This document shows positions 22,469 through 34,833 of a stretch of 64,000 nucleotides of DNA, piece by piece (positions within the stretch are counted from its first letter, which is position 1; every line of letters begins with the position of its first letter). Source of the stretch: Ipomoea triloba (Eukaryota > Streptophyta > Magnoliopsida > Solanales > Convolvulaceae). The position numbers and the translations under genes are program-made. The stretch is taken from NCBI RefSeq assembly GCF_003576645.1, contig NC_044916.1:19049070-19113069 (forward strand), read 5' to 3'. The notes under the pieces are model-generated. The model saw only the letters and a program-made list of their open reading frames with translations, was not told the origin of the DNA and ran no database searches.

Positions 22469-24257
22469 TGTAACACCCCCAATTTTAATAATCCAAATTA
22501 ACCATAATGAACCTACAGTTATCCTTCAAAGAGGTGTTAACGCCACACCTAATCATCCTAGATTAGATGCTCAGGCTAAACCTTTATTACAAACTTCAAT
22601 ATTCCAATAAAGCTTCATCACTAACCAAATTCAACTACAAGGTATTCTCAACTCCAAAATCTTAACACAATAAATAAAATTAAACTACCATTCTAATTTC
22701 TCAGCATTTGCTCTACCATAAGCTCATAATGGATACTAGCGCACCCTTGATCAATTGCTTACTCAGATCCTGAAAACAAGTTTAGAAAATAACATAGAAA
22801 ACACAAAGTTAGCATAAAAATGCTAAGTAAGGTTCATGTTGCCTTGTAAAATATGTTCATTTTTAGTTAGAAAATAAGTATACTTTGTAACTAGGTTTTG
22901 TTACTTAAAGAAACCACCTTTTAGAAAATATCTAGCCAAAGACCTTTTATGAAAATTTTCAAAATAGTTTATAAAGTATCTTGGGACCACAACTCATCAA
23001 GTAAGAAAACTTCCAATGTAAAGGTTTTCAAATACGTTAAGTCAATACTAAACTAAATGAGAGGATTTTCAAAATACGGGAGGAGATTCTAAATGCTTAA
23101 CTCACACCAAAAAATGAGATTTTCCCACAATGAGGTTTATTGCTTTTCTCCAAAATATTTTACTCAACAACCACACTATACTTTACCGAACAATACTTTT
23201 ATATTCATATAAGGTAATAGATTTTCAAATAATAGCGTTATATATATCAAGGTATCATAACCATGGTTCATTATACTCAAAATATAGTATAAGTATCAAT
23301 AGACTTTCAAGGCAGAATACTCTCTCGATCAAATCATTTTCAAAATATGCATAGGTGTGGAGGATCCATAAAATAATATTTCTCAATAAAATATTTTTGC
23401 ATCAAATATTCATTTCAAGAACATAACTTTTCCAATGATTATTTCCACTACATTCTACATATATAATATAAATATGGAGGAATACAAAACTCATCTTTCC
23501 TCATAAGCATTTTCACAACATAATATAGATATGGAGGAACTTATAGTCTCATATAGTTTTACTCATATCAAAGCATAGACTTTCTCGAAAGTCATTCTCA
23601 AAACATATATATACAAATAATCATAGATATAGGAATTCAAGTCATATTTCTCAAATATCAATATATCATAATAAATAAGTGGATGTATCCTAATCATAAC
23701 CAATCACAATCTCAATATCACAATAGTGGGGCAGGGACATCATCTCAGTGAAGCCCTAAGTGAACAGCAACCCTCTACTGAACACAACACAAACCCCACT
23801 TTACCACAGGTGGAAACATGACCACTACCTTAAATGTGCACACCCCTTAACTGCGATTTCAAGTCCAGCGGGTAGTAAACCAGTCCTAGCAACCCATGAT
23901 TATTTCTACCAGGTTACCCCTCAATACTAACCCATGATTATTTCTACCGGGTTTAATTCTAACATAGGGCCTTAGCCCACATCACAATCCAACACAGAAA
24001 GGGATAAACCTCCAAAATAAGTACATTTTTATATCATTCCTCTAAGATAGTAATATTCTATCAAAATAGGTTTGCATAAATATTTTCATTGCTCATAGGC
24101 TATTACAAAATAAAATTTTTCTAAGTCAAGTAAGGTGTATATATCACCCATCAATATCCATACTTTTCAAAATAGTATGCGTTCTCCAATTTAAAATATA
24201 GTAGTATGCAAAGTAGTATTTCTCTAGATTACACATTTCCTCCAAAATCAATAATCC

Positions 24258-24497
24258 TTTAAAAGTAAATATAACTCATATCCTCCAAAAATATTATAGT
24301 TTAACTATTTTCAAAAACCTTCGATTTTCAAACATAATTTCTCAAGGTAGGAGTTCTCACCGAACTCTATAACAATNTTTAAAAGTAAATATAACTCATA
24401 TCCTCCAAAAATATTATAGTTTAACTATTTTCAAAAACCTTCGATTTTCAAACATAATTTCTCAAGGTAGGAGTTCTCACCGAACTCTATAACAATA
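24258..24497. repeat. Exact 120-bp direct duplication around an N
   Basis: 24258-24376 and 24378-24496 are identical base for base, with the single N at 24377 between them. The motif AGGTAGGAGTTCTCACCGAA is in both. Most likely two overlapping contig ends were joined without merging. Confidence 0.85.
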
Positions 24498-24502
24498 TTC
24501 AA

Positions 24503-24506
<4 letters not shown>

Positions 24507-24561
<55 letters not shown>
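24507..24561. repeat. (TA)n(GA)n microsatellite
   Basis: A run of TA followed by a run of GA. The other LTR copy has only a short TA run at the corresponding place (19364-19381). Confidence 0.93.
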
Positions 24562-24777
24562 CATAACACCAACATGTATGATTTCCAATACTCAACCATT
24601 CAAAATAATAATAATAAATTCTTTAGTACATAACTCTTTTAAAAATCATATAATAGTTCATTAAACTAAAATAATTTCAAATGTGTTGAAGTAGTTTAAT
24701 TGGAAGGAATTCAAGACATTAAGTATTAGGCCCAATGTTTAATTCTCACTTTAAACAATTAACCCATTTTATAAGCA

Positions 24778-25023
<246 letters not shown>

Positions 25024-25960
25024 ATGGTGATAAAGGTTAGGCAATGGTCTATAAGACCCGATGCTAGACCCGAGACTGAAACTAATTTCAGCTCCAAAAT
25101 AACACCAAACACCTCAAAACACATCTCTAAAAATACATTAACACCTCCAAACTTTGAAACATAAACATGCACTACTTTAGAAGCAAAATAACACCATATT
25201 AACACAATTTCTAAAGATTTAAAGTAGCAAAAATAACTCATACTTTCAAATAATTTCAACAATAAAACTTATGGCAAAATAGTTTGGACATCCACGAATC
25301 CTTACCTTCATTGCTACTATCATGTAGCAAAACTCCTAATCCTTAGGTTTGACCACAAGTTTCTCCTTCACCTTAAGCCCAAGCAAAAACCACACACAAC
25401 CACAATACCATATTCAATACATACACAAACACAAGAAAAAAACAATTAAAATGGAGAAGAAATGAAGAATAGGAAATGAAGAAGAAGGAATGGAGAAAAA
25501 GAAGAAGAGATACCAATTTAGGGCGTAGGATTTTATATTGGTCTTCACGTGAGAGGAGAGGGGAAGAAATGAAGAAGGAAGTGGGTTTTTATAGATGGGT
25601 GAAGCAATGGGTTGGGGTTCTAGAGAATTCTAAATATTCATTATTGGGTCATGGGCTAAAATTGGGCTTAGGAATACTTTGGGCTCAAGCAAATTCATTG
25701 GACTTTGGAAAAAAATTATTTGGGCTTAGAAAGTTTGATAGTTATAAAAATGATATTAGCAGGTTCCTCTCAGATAGATTTTGGATAGAAAATTTTTTGA
25801 TCATAAAATAGTTTATTTAAAGCCTAAAACAAAATAACTTATTTTAATAGCATTTAAGCTAAAAAAATATTTATGACTATAAAATAAATTGTATTTTTGA
25901 AAGTATTTATAGTAAAATAATATCGCCTATTTAGAATAATTTTACGGGGTATACAGTTTA

Positions 25961-26194
25961 GCGTTCACATGGTTGATCCAAGGAGAAGAGTTCATTAAAG
26001 ACTTCAGGTTGCTATGGCTAGGAGGTTTTGACATGGTATTAGGCATGGATTGGGTGGACCAATATGTCCCAATTCCGCTCCATATCAAACCTCCCGGAAT
26101 CTCCTTTCACAATGAAGGCAAGAGAGTGTTGTTAAAAGGAATGACAAAGAAGGTATTGTTAAAGGAGGCCTTAGCTAAACAGATTAAAATGTGA
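25961..26194 (+). pseudogene. Chromovirus protease, C-terminal part
   Basis: Directly right of the Tekay-like element. LLWLGGFDMVLGMDWVDQYVP matches the conserved end of the Gypsy retropepsin domain (the 'D.ILGMDWL' motif), followed by KGMTKKVLLKEALAKQIKM and a TGA at 26192. The active-site half of the protease lies in the part disrupted or lost at the insertion. Confidence 0.83.
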
Positions 26195-26205
26195 CAGGAA
26201 GGAGT

Positions 26206-27085
26206 GGAGGGATTTCTGGTCCAATGTAACACCTTACCCTCACCAACAAATAGCCTAGAACCACAAATTTGCCTTACCATATCCCAAACTGATATCCCAG
26301 AACTTACACTCATCCTTCAAGAATTCCAGGGTGTGTTTGCTGAACCCACTACCCTACCACCATAGAGAACTTCTGACCACTCCATACCCTTAATCCCAGG
26401 GGCCAAACCCATAAACATTGAGCTCTATAGATACTCCTATGACTAGAAAAATACCATTGAAATGATGGTAGAAGATATGTTATCTACTGGAGTAATCACA
26501 CCTAGTTCCTCTTGTTTTGCCTCCCCGGTGTTATTGGTGCCAAAGAAGGATAACACCTGTAGGTTCTATTTTGATTATAAAGTCCTAAACAACATCACAG
26601 TAAAAAATAAATTCCCATTCTCTTGGTAGAAGATCTTTTTTCAGAACTAGCTGGTGCAAACTGTTTTTTAAAACTGGATTTAAGGTATGGCTACTATCAG
26701 GTTAGGATGAAGGAAGGGGAGGAATTCAAAACAGCCTTTAGGACACACCAAGGACTCTATGAGTTCAAGGTGATGCCCTTTGGCCTAACCAATGCCCCTG
26801 CCACTTTTCAAGCACTGATGAACCAAGTTTTTAACCCATTTCTTAGGTAGTCAGTGTTGGTTTTCTTTGATGATATCCTAGTGTACAGCTCTAATTGGGA
26901 AGAGCATTGGCAGCATTTAGGAAAAGTATTACTACTAATGAGGCGCATCAGTTGCTGGCAAAGCTTAGCAAATGCTCTTTTGCAAGGAATCACGTGGAAT
27001 ACCTAGGGCACATAATTTCTAGTGAAGGGTTACAAACAGATCCAACAAAATTAGAAGTTGTAGCTGCTTGACCTCAACCCAAGAA
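26206..27085 (+). pseudogene. Chromovirus reverse transcriptase, broken
   Basis: Domains in order, spread over several frames: the pre-RT DHSIPLIPGAKPINIE segment (about 26376), FASPVLLVPKKDNTCRF (about 26516), [14 protein letters not shown] (about 26674) and [20 protein letters not shown] (about 26732). The active-site motif FFDDILVYS is at about 26858-26886, the YxDD box of Gypsy RTs with Phe in place of Tyr. Stops at 26363, 26448, 26848 and others, plus frameshifts near 26610 and 26930, destroy it. It would copy element RNA to DNA; the catalytic Asp pair is still encoded. Confidence 0.88.
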
Positions 27086-27086
27086 T

Positions 27087-27359
27087 GTGAAAGCTTTGAA
27101 GGGTTTCTTGGGACTAGTAGGCTACTACAGGAGATTCATTAAATCATTTGGAGTTATAAGTAGACCCTTGACAGACTTGCTCAAGAAAAATATTTTTCAA
27201 TGGTCTAAGGAAGCTGAGGAGACTTTTGTGAAATTGAAGCAGGCCCTATGTAACTCACAAGTTCTAGCACTTCATAATTTTCAAAAGGATTTTGTGGTGG
27301 AAGCAGATGCCAGCTACAAAGGGATGGGGCAGTATTGTTACAAGATGGCAGGCCTATAG
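27087..27359 (+). pseudogene. Chromovirus RT thumb and start of RNase H
   Basis: KALKGFLGLVGYYRRFIKSF and ISRPLTDLLKK are the RT thumb/connection region; FVVEADASYKGMG (about 27292) holds the first catalytic Asp of RNase H. The frame shifts near 27335 and the domain is then cut at 27378 by the CACTA element, resuming at 34573. Confidence 0.87.
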
Positions 27360-27378
27360 CATTTTTAGCAAGGCTTTT

Positions 27379-28030
27379 CACTACAAGAAAAAACGCAATT
27401 CGCGACGGAAAAATTCTATTGCGAAAATGCGAAATTCCGTCACAAATCACGTTTTGCGACGGAATTTTGCATTTTCACGACGGAATTTATTTCGTAGCCT
27501 CCAGGCTTGTCATATTTCATTTCGTGACGGAAATAATCCTTCGCGAGCGGTGGCGACGGAAAATAGTGACGGAATTTTGCTTCGCAAAGTAGGCAACGGA
27601 AATCATTCCATCGTGAGTCCATCGCGATTTTGGCAACGGAATTGTTTATTTCTGTTGCTATTGTGTGAAAAAATATTTCGTCGCAAAACTCATATTCCGT
27701 TGCATATTTCTGTCTTGAAATATAACGACGAAAATAATTATTGTCGCAATTCCGTCGCTAACTTTTCCGTTGCAAATTTCATCCTCCGTCGCAAAATTTT
27801 GTCGTAAGAAAACGACAGAACAAATTTCCATAGTCATTCTATCGCTACATATTCTGTCACCAAATTTGTTTTCCGTCCCAAAATTTTGTCGTAAAAACTA
27901 TAACGGAACTAATCGCTGTCGCGATTCCATCTCGTTTTGGAAACAAAATCTTTCCGTCACCAATTTTTTCACCATAATAACAATAAATATTCCATCGCCA
28001 AAATTATATTTCGTCACGATTCTGCTAAAT
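27379..28030. repeat. Left subterminal repetitive region of the CACTA element
   Basis: Dense degenerate GCGACGGAA / TTCCGTCGC motifs spaced some tens of bases apart in both orientations. In En/Spm such subterminal motifs are binding sites for the TNPA-type protein; here that role is inferred from position. Plus-strand ORFs through it are repeat artefacts. Confidence 0.8.
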
Positions 28031-28274
28031 TTTTTTATTAATATTTTTGGTAATTATTATTAGTTTTTAAAATATTAATGTTTGTATTTAAAATGTTAAT
28101 ATGCGATTATATTTAAACACAAAAGAACTATTAAACTAAAATGCACTCTAATTTGTAATGTAAAAGTAATACTACTTTATAGGTCAAAAAATTGAATGTT
28201 ATACTTAATACCAAATTCATGTCGAACAAATAATATAATAATCCATAAAAAAATCAATATCAAGTTTAATCTGA

Positions 28275-28530
28275 TTGTGATGAGGGTGATGATGAAGCTT
28301 TCAAATTCTCAATCTCATCTTGCACCTTTGCAGAATTGGCATCGTCTGATGACTGCGAGGTTGATGTTATATTGTCTGATGTGTTAGCATTTATTAGACC
28401 GCGAATGAAGCTACCATATGAGCCAAGTCCATAAACTTTTCTTTTCTTACATACCTACCAACAACATCATAGTACAATTGACTCCATCTACTTTCTCTCC
28501 ATTTTGTGTTAATACCTCCGGTTGCAATGC
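28275..28530 (-). pseudogene. CACTA plant transposase/TNP C-terminal fragment
   Basis: On the minus strand a KRKVYGLGSYGSF segment at about 28395-28445 is followed by a Ser/Asp/Asn-rich tail ending SSPSSQSD and a stop near 28275. 'KGRVYGLGS' followed by an acidic, serine-rich coiled tail is the signature of the Plant transposase (Ptta/En/Spm) family C terminus. Upstream (to about 28530) a Gln/Glu-rich piece is readable in another frame, so a frameshift or small intron lies between. The rest of the gene was not found: the LTR insertion lies right next to it. Confidence 0.6.
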
Positions 28531-28618
28531 AACTTGCTCCTGCAAAAATTTTAAAATTTAGTACAAATTTTTATCTAAATTCATATATATATTCAAGAAA
28601 TATCAAGATAAATAAACT

Positions 28619-29995
28619 TGCATGGATTTATTTGTCTTTCTCAACTATGAATGTTTGACCATCATGTTTTTTGGTATGTGTATGCTTAAACAATTACATG
28701 CTGATAAGCTCCCAAGACACATATTATTTGAGTATAAACTAGGGTGTTTTATAGCGTTTTTAGCATCCTTAAATGATAATTTTGTGAGAGTTTGTGCTTT
28801 AAATTCGCTAACCGCACACAAAGCTACTTTTGGTATGAATTGAGACAGTACAGAGGTCCCGGGAGCTACTAGGAACAAAGAACGAGCTAAACAAGCAAAC
28901 CAAGCAAGCCAAGAGCCCCGAAGGACCCGAAATGAAGCCCACACGCATGATTGGTGGCGTGGCAGCATTCCAGTAGCCAACCACGCACGCAACCATGCGT
29001 GTGGGATGCGTGGATGGAACACTGCACGAGAATATTTTTAGGGTGAAATTTCGGAGACTATTTAAGGCACCTTGATAGAATTTCAAAGGAGTTCCAGCCA
29101 TTTTCCAATTTTAGGAAGTTCCTCTTTTATTTCTTAGTTTTTAGAATAGTTTAGCTTAGCAATTTCATCTTGTAAAGGAAGACAAGAAGCTTGGATTGAA
29201 GGATACACTTCTCTACTAGGTGATCTCTATTACACTTTAATCTATTTTTATTATCTTGTTCTTGGATTAAATTAGCTATTGTTCTTGAATACTTGAATAT
29301 GTGTGGCTAGTTTAATCTAGGGTTTGGATTGTGTGAAGATATGTTGCTAGTGTGATGATCTTATATCCTATTTTGGGTTTTTAATTGCTTGGATTGTTGG
29401 AATTTCTATTTTAGTCTATTGATTGTTGTTTTGATGATATCTTGTTTGGATTTGGCCAATCTAGATGAGAGATTGAGCTCTTGACTCTTCATGTCTTTGA
29501 TTAGAGTTGAGATTGAAAGCTTTGTAGCAATCATAAATCCTATGGAATTCATAAGAATAGTAGGAAAGTGTGTAGCTAAGGTGTTTGATAAAATGTCTCT
29601 TAGGACTTTGGTTGCTTAAAGGCACTCCTAGTCCAAGAAGCCCTAGTACACAGAGGTGGAAGAGGACTTTGAAAACACACTCTAGAATAGCCAACTTCTT
29701 TGCTCCATTTACCCATTGCCTAAGACACACGAGGATGCAACATAGATGAACACTATCCAATCTCTTACTTTCTACATTTATTTACTCATATTTGTTTTAT
29801 CTTTGCATTACACAACCCTATGAACCTTTGCACCTTTAAATCATCATTCATCACACTCAATCAATCACATGAATCAATCAATTGAACATACAAACACTTG
29901 ACACACCTCCACGTCCTTCCTTCGAGACCGACACTCGTGGAGTCATAGACTCTTCGTTTTATATATCTTACACACACATCCACATTATCTTGACA
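28619..29995 (+). repeat. Probable solo LTR of a Gypsy (Athila/Tat-like) element inside CACTA
   Basis: The composition and phrases differ from the surrounding CACTA: TTTATAGCGTTTTTAGCATCC (28751), GGTGAAATTTCGG (29041), CTAGTTTAATCTAGGGTTTGG (29307) and a final CCTTCGAGACCGACACTCG block (29920). These are reminiscent of Athila/Tat LTRs. There is no internal coding sequence on either side. The borders are guesses and I found no convincing TSD, so it may be a fragment instead. Confidence 0.45.
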
Positions 29996-31092
29996 ATTCA
30001 CCCTATGCACGCAAACCTTGTCACATGCCATAGGAATATTAGAAATGCAATGCAGACAATCATAAACCTGAGCATGTGAATGAATGGACTACAATACATA
30101 CATTTGTATAAGGCACAAGACAATAATGCAAAAAATACATCACATTATAGTGTTACAATGAGTTAGTGTTCAATGCATGAGCTCTATGAAGTCATGCATA
30201 TATCAAATGATATTGGTTTGCTTCTCTAACAAAATAATAAAGTTACGGAATTATCAAACACAATGATCATCGTCAATTCAATGCAGTAGCCAGCATCACT
30301 ATAAACCACATTAGAATAACAATAAACTTTGAACTCTTACATTGGTAAGTAATTTATGATTCTCAGTTTCTCAATTACCTAAACACTATATGGTGAATAC
30401 AAGAATGCTAATGGTGATGAGATGTGACCACTTGAGCAACAACAATATGGTGATTACCGACAAACAATAAGGAGAGAATTCTACAGCAACAAGTTATTCC
30501 TCATTTCATGATCTTTAATCCACAAAATGACACATTCATACATTCACTTCAAAGTTTAATAAGAACATGAGATTGTAAGATATCAGATATGAAATGAATA
30601 ATCAATTCACCATTGAAAAGATTGCTTCTAGTAGTATCATAGAACGACATAATCTACCATCCTTTGCCCCACCATTTCCACGCAAAACCAATGCTACCAG
30701 AGGAGTCAGTTCATGGTTATCTTTGGTATGTCAACCTCAAGAACAAAAGATTACTCAGTATAGAAAAAGAGTCAACCACCAAATCAGACAGATTCAATAA
30801 TCAAAATTAATATACTGATTTATATGTATGAATATCATTTTAAAAAAAAGCAATATAAAATCAATATTTAATCATTTATATTAGTATATCACATATTCAC
30901 AAGAAAAATAATTACCAGCTACGAAGTCTCAAGTCTCAAGATATCCCATTCCACTTAGCTGTACCAACAAAATGGGCAATAGGCTAAATGAGCAAAACAA
31001 TTTATTATTCGGAGTACAATCTATAACCCATAAATCCATAAATCCATAATATTTTCCAAGCGGTAAAAAATAGATTATTTGCAAGCTATTAA
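29996..31092. other. CACTA interior, nothing recognised
   Basis: AT-rich sequence without conserved motifs. The 68-aa plus-strand ORF at 30594-30800 has no features I recognise. Confidence 0.5.
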
Positions 31093-31432
31093 AAAAAAAC
31101 TTTACAAATTAAATTGACTTGATACTTCTCCAAATTCTTCATGAAAAGCTGCCTTAATGGCCTCAGCAGAGCCCCTATGCCCCTGCCAGTAACACTCATC
31201 AAGATCAGCACCTATTTTGGAGAATCGGTCCCAAACTCGTTATTAGGCATCCCCTCATTCTCCAAGACGATATTCTCATCCTCATTTAACCCCTTACTCT
31301 CTACAAACCCGACCCAAATCGAGGCGAAACCGAGCGGGATTTTCTCACAATGAAACCTAATTGCTCTGTTGAACTGAGTAAAGACTCTCCTAATGATCGA
31401 AGAATAACTGCCCCTAGCACTCAAACACAGTT
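31093..31432 (-). pseudogene. Coding-like minus-strand fragment inside CACTA, unidentified
   Basis: Minus-strand ORF 31424-31212 (70 aa, ending FGTDSPK) is followed in a different frame by about 40 codons (31243-31117) with a protein-like composition: VWDRFSKIGADLDE, then WQGHRGSAEAIKAAF, ending near 31117. The G+C content is higher than nearby and the region just upstream (31435-31600) is also GC-richer. It could be a second CACTA ORF or a captured host gene fragment; I do not recognise the family. Confidence 0.3.
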
Positions 31433-33169
31433 TCTACTGGCCCGCGTAGCCTTTCTTCCCCAGCCCATAAACGAACAACACAACACACAGCAACAATCAG
31501 ATGAGTCGCTGAACGGGCTGAGGCGCTGAGCGGACGCACCATCGCACCACGCTGAGTCGCTGTCTCGTCGAAGTACTGAACGGAGGGCTACCTGAGCGAA
31601 ACAACAACGCTATGATTGTAGCTTCTGAATTCTGATTTTTGGAAGAGGAAGACAGAACTCACCATCAACAAAGACTGGGAAAAGAAAAATTACAAAAAAA
31701 ATGTGGATTTAGATCATTAGGATTATGTTTTATAAATTCACTAAATCAGTAACATTTATTGGGGATTAGAGAATAGCAATGTCTGTGAGCTACTGAAACC
31801 TAAAGGAATGTTAGGGATTTAGAAATTGTAGGGGGAATTAGGGGAAGTGGGAAAACTTAGGCAGGCTGGCAGAAGAGTGGGAAAAATAGAAATTTTAGGA
31901 GGGAAATTGGAAATTTGGGAAAGTAGGAAGAATTAGAAATTAGAGGCGAGAGCGAGAGCGAGAGAGTGAGAAGACTCAATTTTTTTTTGAAAAATAATAT
32001 TAAGAGAATAACTCATGTACTCAAAAAAAAAAAAAAAAGAGAGAGAATAACTCTTTTTTTTTAAATTAATTTAATCATTACAAGATATATACCTTGCAAA
32101 AAATTGAGAAAATTAATTATTTAATTATTTCTTTCATTTTTGTATGATCAAAATCTTCTTATATTTAAATATTTACAAAAATTTTAATTATTATCATTAA
32201 GAGTGTACACAATTCGATAAAAATTTGTTAAATGATAAAACCAAAGAATTTCAACTAATAATTTTTTTAATCAAAATATTTCAGTTCAATGGTTTAAAAT
32301 TTTTAAAATTTTTTGGTTGTCGATAGTTTGGTTATAAAATATTGGTTTAACGAATTAACTAATCTGTTAAGTAAATTGTTAGTATATATATTAATATCGA
32401 GTAATTAGTAAAACTTAACTTAATTTTTGTTTAAAGTGACATGATTAGTCATCAAAAAAAAAGTGACATGATTATAAAGTGAAATTGTAATTAAATTGTT
32501 ATGCAATTAATTTATATCATATTAGTTCATAAGTTTGCTTATGTATATAATTCAGACTTCAGTTGTTATTATATGTGAACTATTAATCTGGTAAACAATA
32601 ATTGATATTTTAAAATATTATTTTTTTCCCTATAAGATTGATTAGACAATGAAATTTTTGTATTTAAATTCTTAAAATATAGAAAATTTTTGTCTCATAT
32701 ATATATATAATAGATCAACTTTAATTCTAATCGACGATTGTACATTTTAATTAAAGCAATATAAATTTTGAATAGAAAAATTAAAATTAATGTCACAAAT
32801 TAAGTGTTTGTAACTTTCCAATTGTGCCCCTAAGAAGTAAGTGTCATTTGTAGAAAATACAATTGTACTTACCTTATTAATTGCCTAGAAATTTGAACAA
32901 GTCAACGGTAAATTGGGAAATGTAAAATGATAGTGAAGTTCGATTTTAGAAAGAATACACTATTTCAGGACTAACTAAAAAGGAAAGTAAGATAAGTAAA
33001 ATAGGACGAATGGAGTGGTGATTAAAAAAGTTATGCAATTAGTTATAGCATATGAATTCATATGCAATTTCAATTTTACATTAAATTTTGAAAATTTCCC
33101 ACTTGTAATATCAAACCTAGGGAAAAATTCGACCATTAAAAGTTATAAATTTTACTTTAAGAATTCAAT
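31433..33169. other. CACTA interior, AT-rich, no gene seen
   Basis: 31440-31620 is moderately GC-rich with no ORF of note. A purine-rich stretch (GGAAGTGGG, GAGAGCGAGAGCGAGAG) spans 31790-31970. From 31980 to 33170 it is very AT-rich with A- and T-runs and no coding signal. Confidence 0.5.
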
Positions 33170-34572
33170 ATTCTCGCGATAGAAAGAACAACCGTCACGA
33201 GTTACGTCGCCAAACTCAAATGTGAAATCTATCTTTGCGCCAGATATCGTAACAGATTTAATTTCCATCGCAGTAGAGCAACGGACATGTAGGGTGTCGG
33301 ATTTTCTATCGCCAATGTGTTAACATATTGGCGATGGAATCGATTCCGTCATCTCATTCTGTAGCAAAAATAAAGTAATAAACTTTACTTAAAAAATTAA
33401 ATATTTTAGTGACGGAAAGAACGATCGTCGTAAGTTCCATCTTCAACCTCAAATGTCAAATCTATCTTTGGGCCAAATGCCACAACATAATTCATTTACA
33501 TTTCTGATTCCATCTCCGTAGTGCAATGGATATGTGGGGCGTCACATTTTCTGTCGCCAATGTGTTAACATATTGGCGACAGAATCGATTCCGTCGTCTC
33601 ATTCTATAGCAAAAATAAAATTTAATTAAAAAATTAAATATTTTTCTATAGCAAAAATAAAATTTAATTAAAAAATTAAATATTTTAGTGACGGAAAAAT
33701 AAAATTTAATTAAAAAATTAAATATTTTAGTGACGGAAAGAACTATCGTTGCAAGTTTCGTCACCAACCTCAAACATCAAATCTATCTTTGTGTCAGATA
33801 TTGCAACTCTATAGCAAAAATAAAATTTAATTAAAAAATTAAATATTTTTCTATAGCAAAAATAAAATTTAATTAAAAAATTAAATATTTTAGTGACGGA
33901 AAAATAAAATTTAATTAAAAAATTAAATATTTTAGTGACGGAAAGAACTATCGTTGCAAGTTTCGTCACCAACCTCAAACATCAAATCTATCTTTGCGTC
34001 AGATATTGCAACAAAATTAATTTCGGTTGTTGATTCCATCGTCATAACACAACAGACATGTAGGGCGTCGCATTTTCTGTCGCTGACGTGTCAACATATT
34101 GGCGAAGGATTTAATTCTATCGTCCCATTCTGTAGCAAAAATAAACATTACTTCAAAATTTAAATATTTTCGCGACGAAAAAAATACCCGTCATAATTTC
34201 CGTTGTCAACCCCCGTCGTTAATTCCTTAGTGCAAAGATTACGTGGGAATATTTTTCACTTTGCTCAAAATATCACAACGGAATTTATTCTCGTCGCCAA
34301 TTCTATCGCAAAACTGCAAGGGAACCATCGGTCGTTGCCTTTTCCGTCGCGATTGTGGTAACAGAACTTAACTCCGTCACAAAATATGTCACCAAAATTT
34401 TGGCGCCAAAATTTCCCCAAGTTTTTCTCACTTTGCGCCAAAAATCTCTACGGAATTGAATTTCGTCACCATTTCCGACGCAAAACTGTGACGGAACATG
34501 TTCGGTTGCGAAAACCATCGCGAATCGATAACGGATTACGTTATGTCGCGATTCGTGATTTTTCTTGTAGTA
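33170..34572. repeat. Right subterminal repetitive region of the CACTA element
   Basis: Many GTGACGGAAAGAAC, TTCCGTC and CATATTGGCGA motifs in tandem and inverted order. A unit of about 240 bp recurs from 33180 and 33420, and a 205-bp block at 33603-33807 is repeated at 33808-34012. Within each 205-bp block sit exact 42-bp duplications that are probably technical. Confidence 0.8.
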
Positions 34573-34575
34573 TTT

Positions 34576-34803
34576 GGTGCATAGCACTTAGGTATGTCGA
34601 TTTCTGAGAAAAAATACCTATCTATTATCTATGCAGTTGATAAATTGAGAGCCTATCTCCTTGGAAGACACTTCACCATCAGGATAGATCATCATAGCTT
34701 GAAGTTCTTGTTAGAACAAAAAATCACTACAGCTTTGCAACAGAAATGGCTGACTAAACTATTAGGTTTGGATTATTCTATTCAATACAAGAAGGGCACA
34801 TAG
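34576..34803 (+). pseudogene. Chromovirus RNase H, C-terminal part
   Basis: After the CACTA element: KKYLSIIYAVDKLRAYLLGR, then FTIRIDHHSLKFLLEQK and QKWLTKLLGLDYSIQYKKG, the standard end of Gypsy RNase H. A TAG at 34801 interrupts the KKG.xNxVADALSR motif, which continues in frame as NCVANAISRR. Confidence 0.88.
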
Positions 34804-34833
34804 AATTGTGTAGCAAATGCCATATCAAGGAGA

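Larger units (their letters stand above)
27379..34572. mobile_element. CACTA (En/Spm) DNA transposon with 3-bp TSD
   Basis: The left end is CACTACAAGAAAAAACG and the right end reads back as TACTACAAGAAAAATCACG (last base changed from the canonical CACTA). TTT flanks both ends, and 3-bp duplications are the rule for CACTA elements. Long subterminal regions at both ends carry many degenerate copies of GCGACGGAA in both orientations. Inside are a scrap of CACTA transposase/TNP C terminus (28275-28530, minus), an inserted LTR and AT-rich filler. No TNP2 transposase could be found, so the element is non-autonomous. It splits the chromovirus RNase H. Confidence 0.92.

Noticed and set aside
27292..28063. 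Plus-strand ORFs in the left CACTA end
   Set aside because: They read through degenerate GCGACGGAA arrays, have biased composition and no family features.
33170..34572. CRISPR array
   Set aside because: Repeats are degenerate, in both orientations, of irregular spacing and inside a CACTA transposon end in a plant genome.
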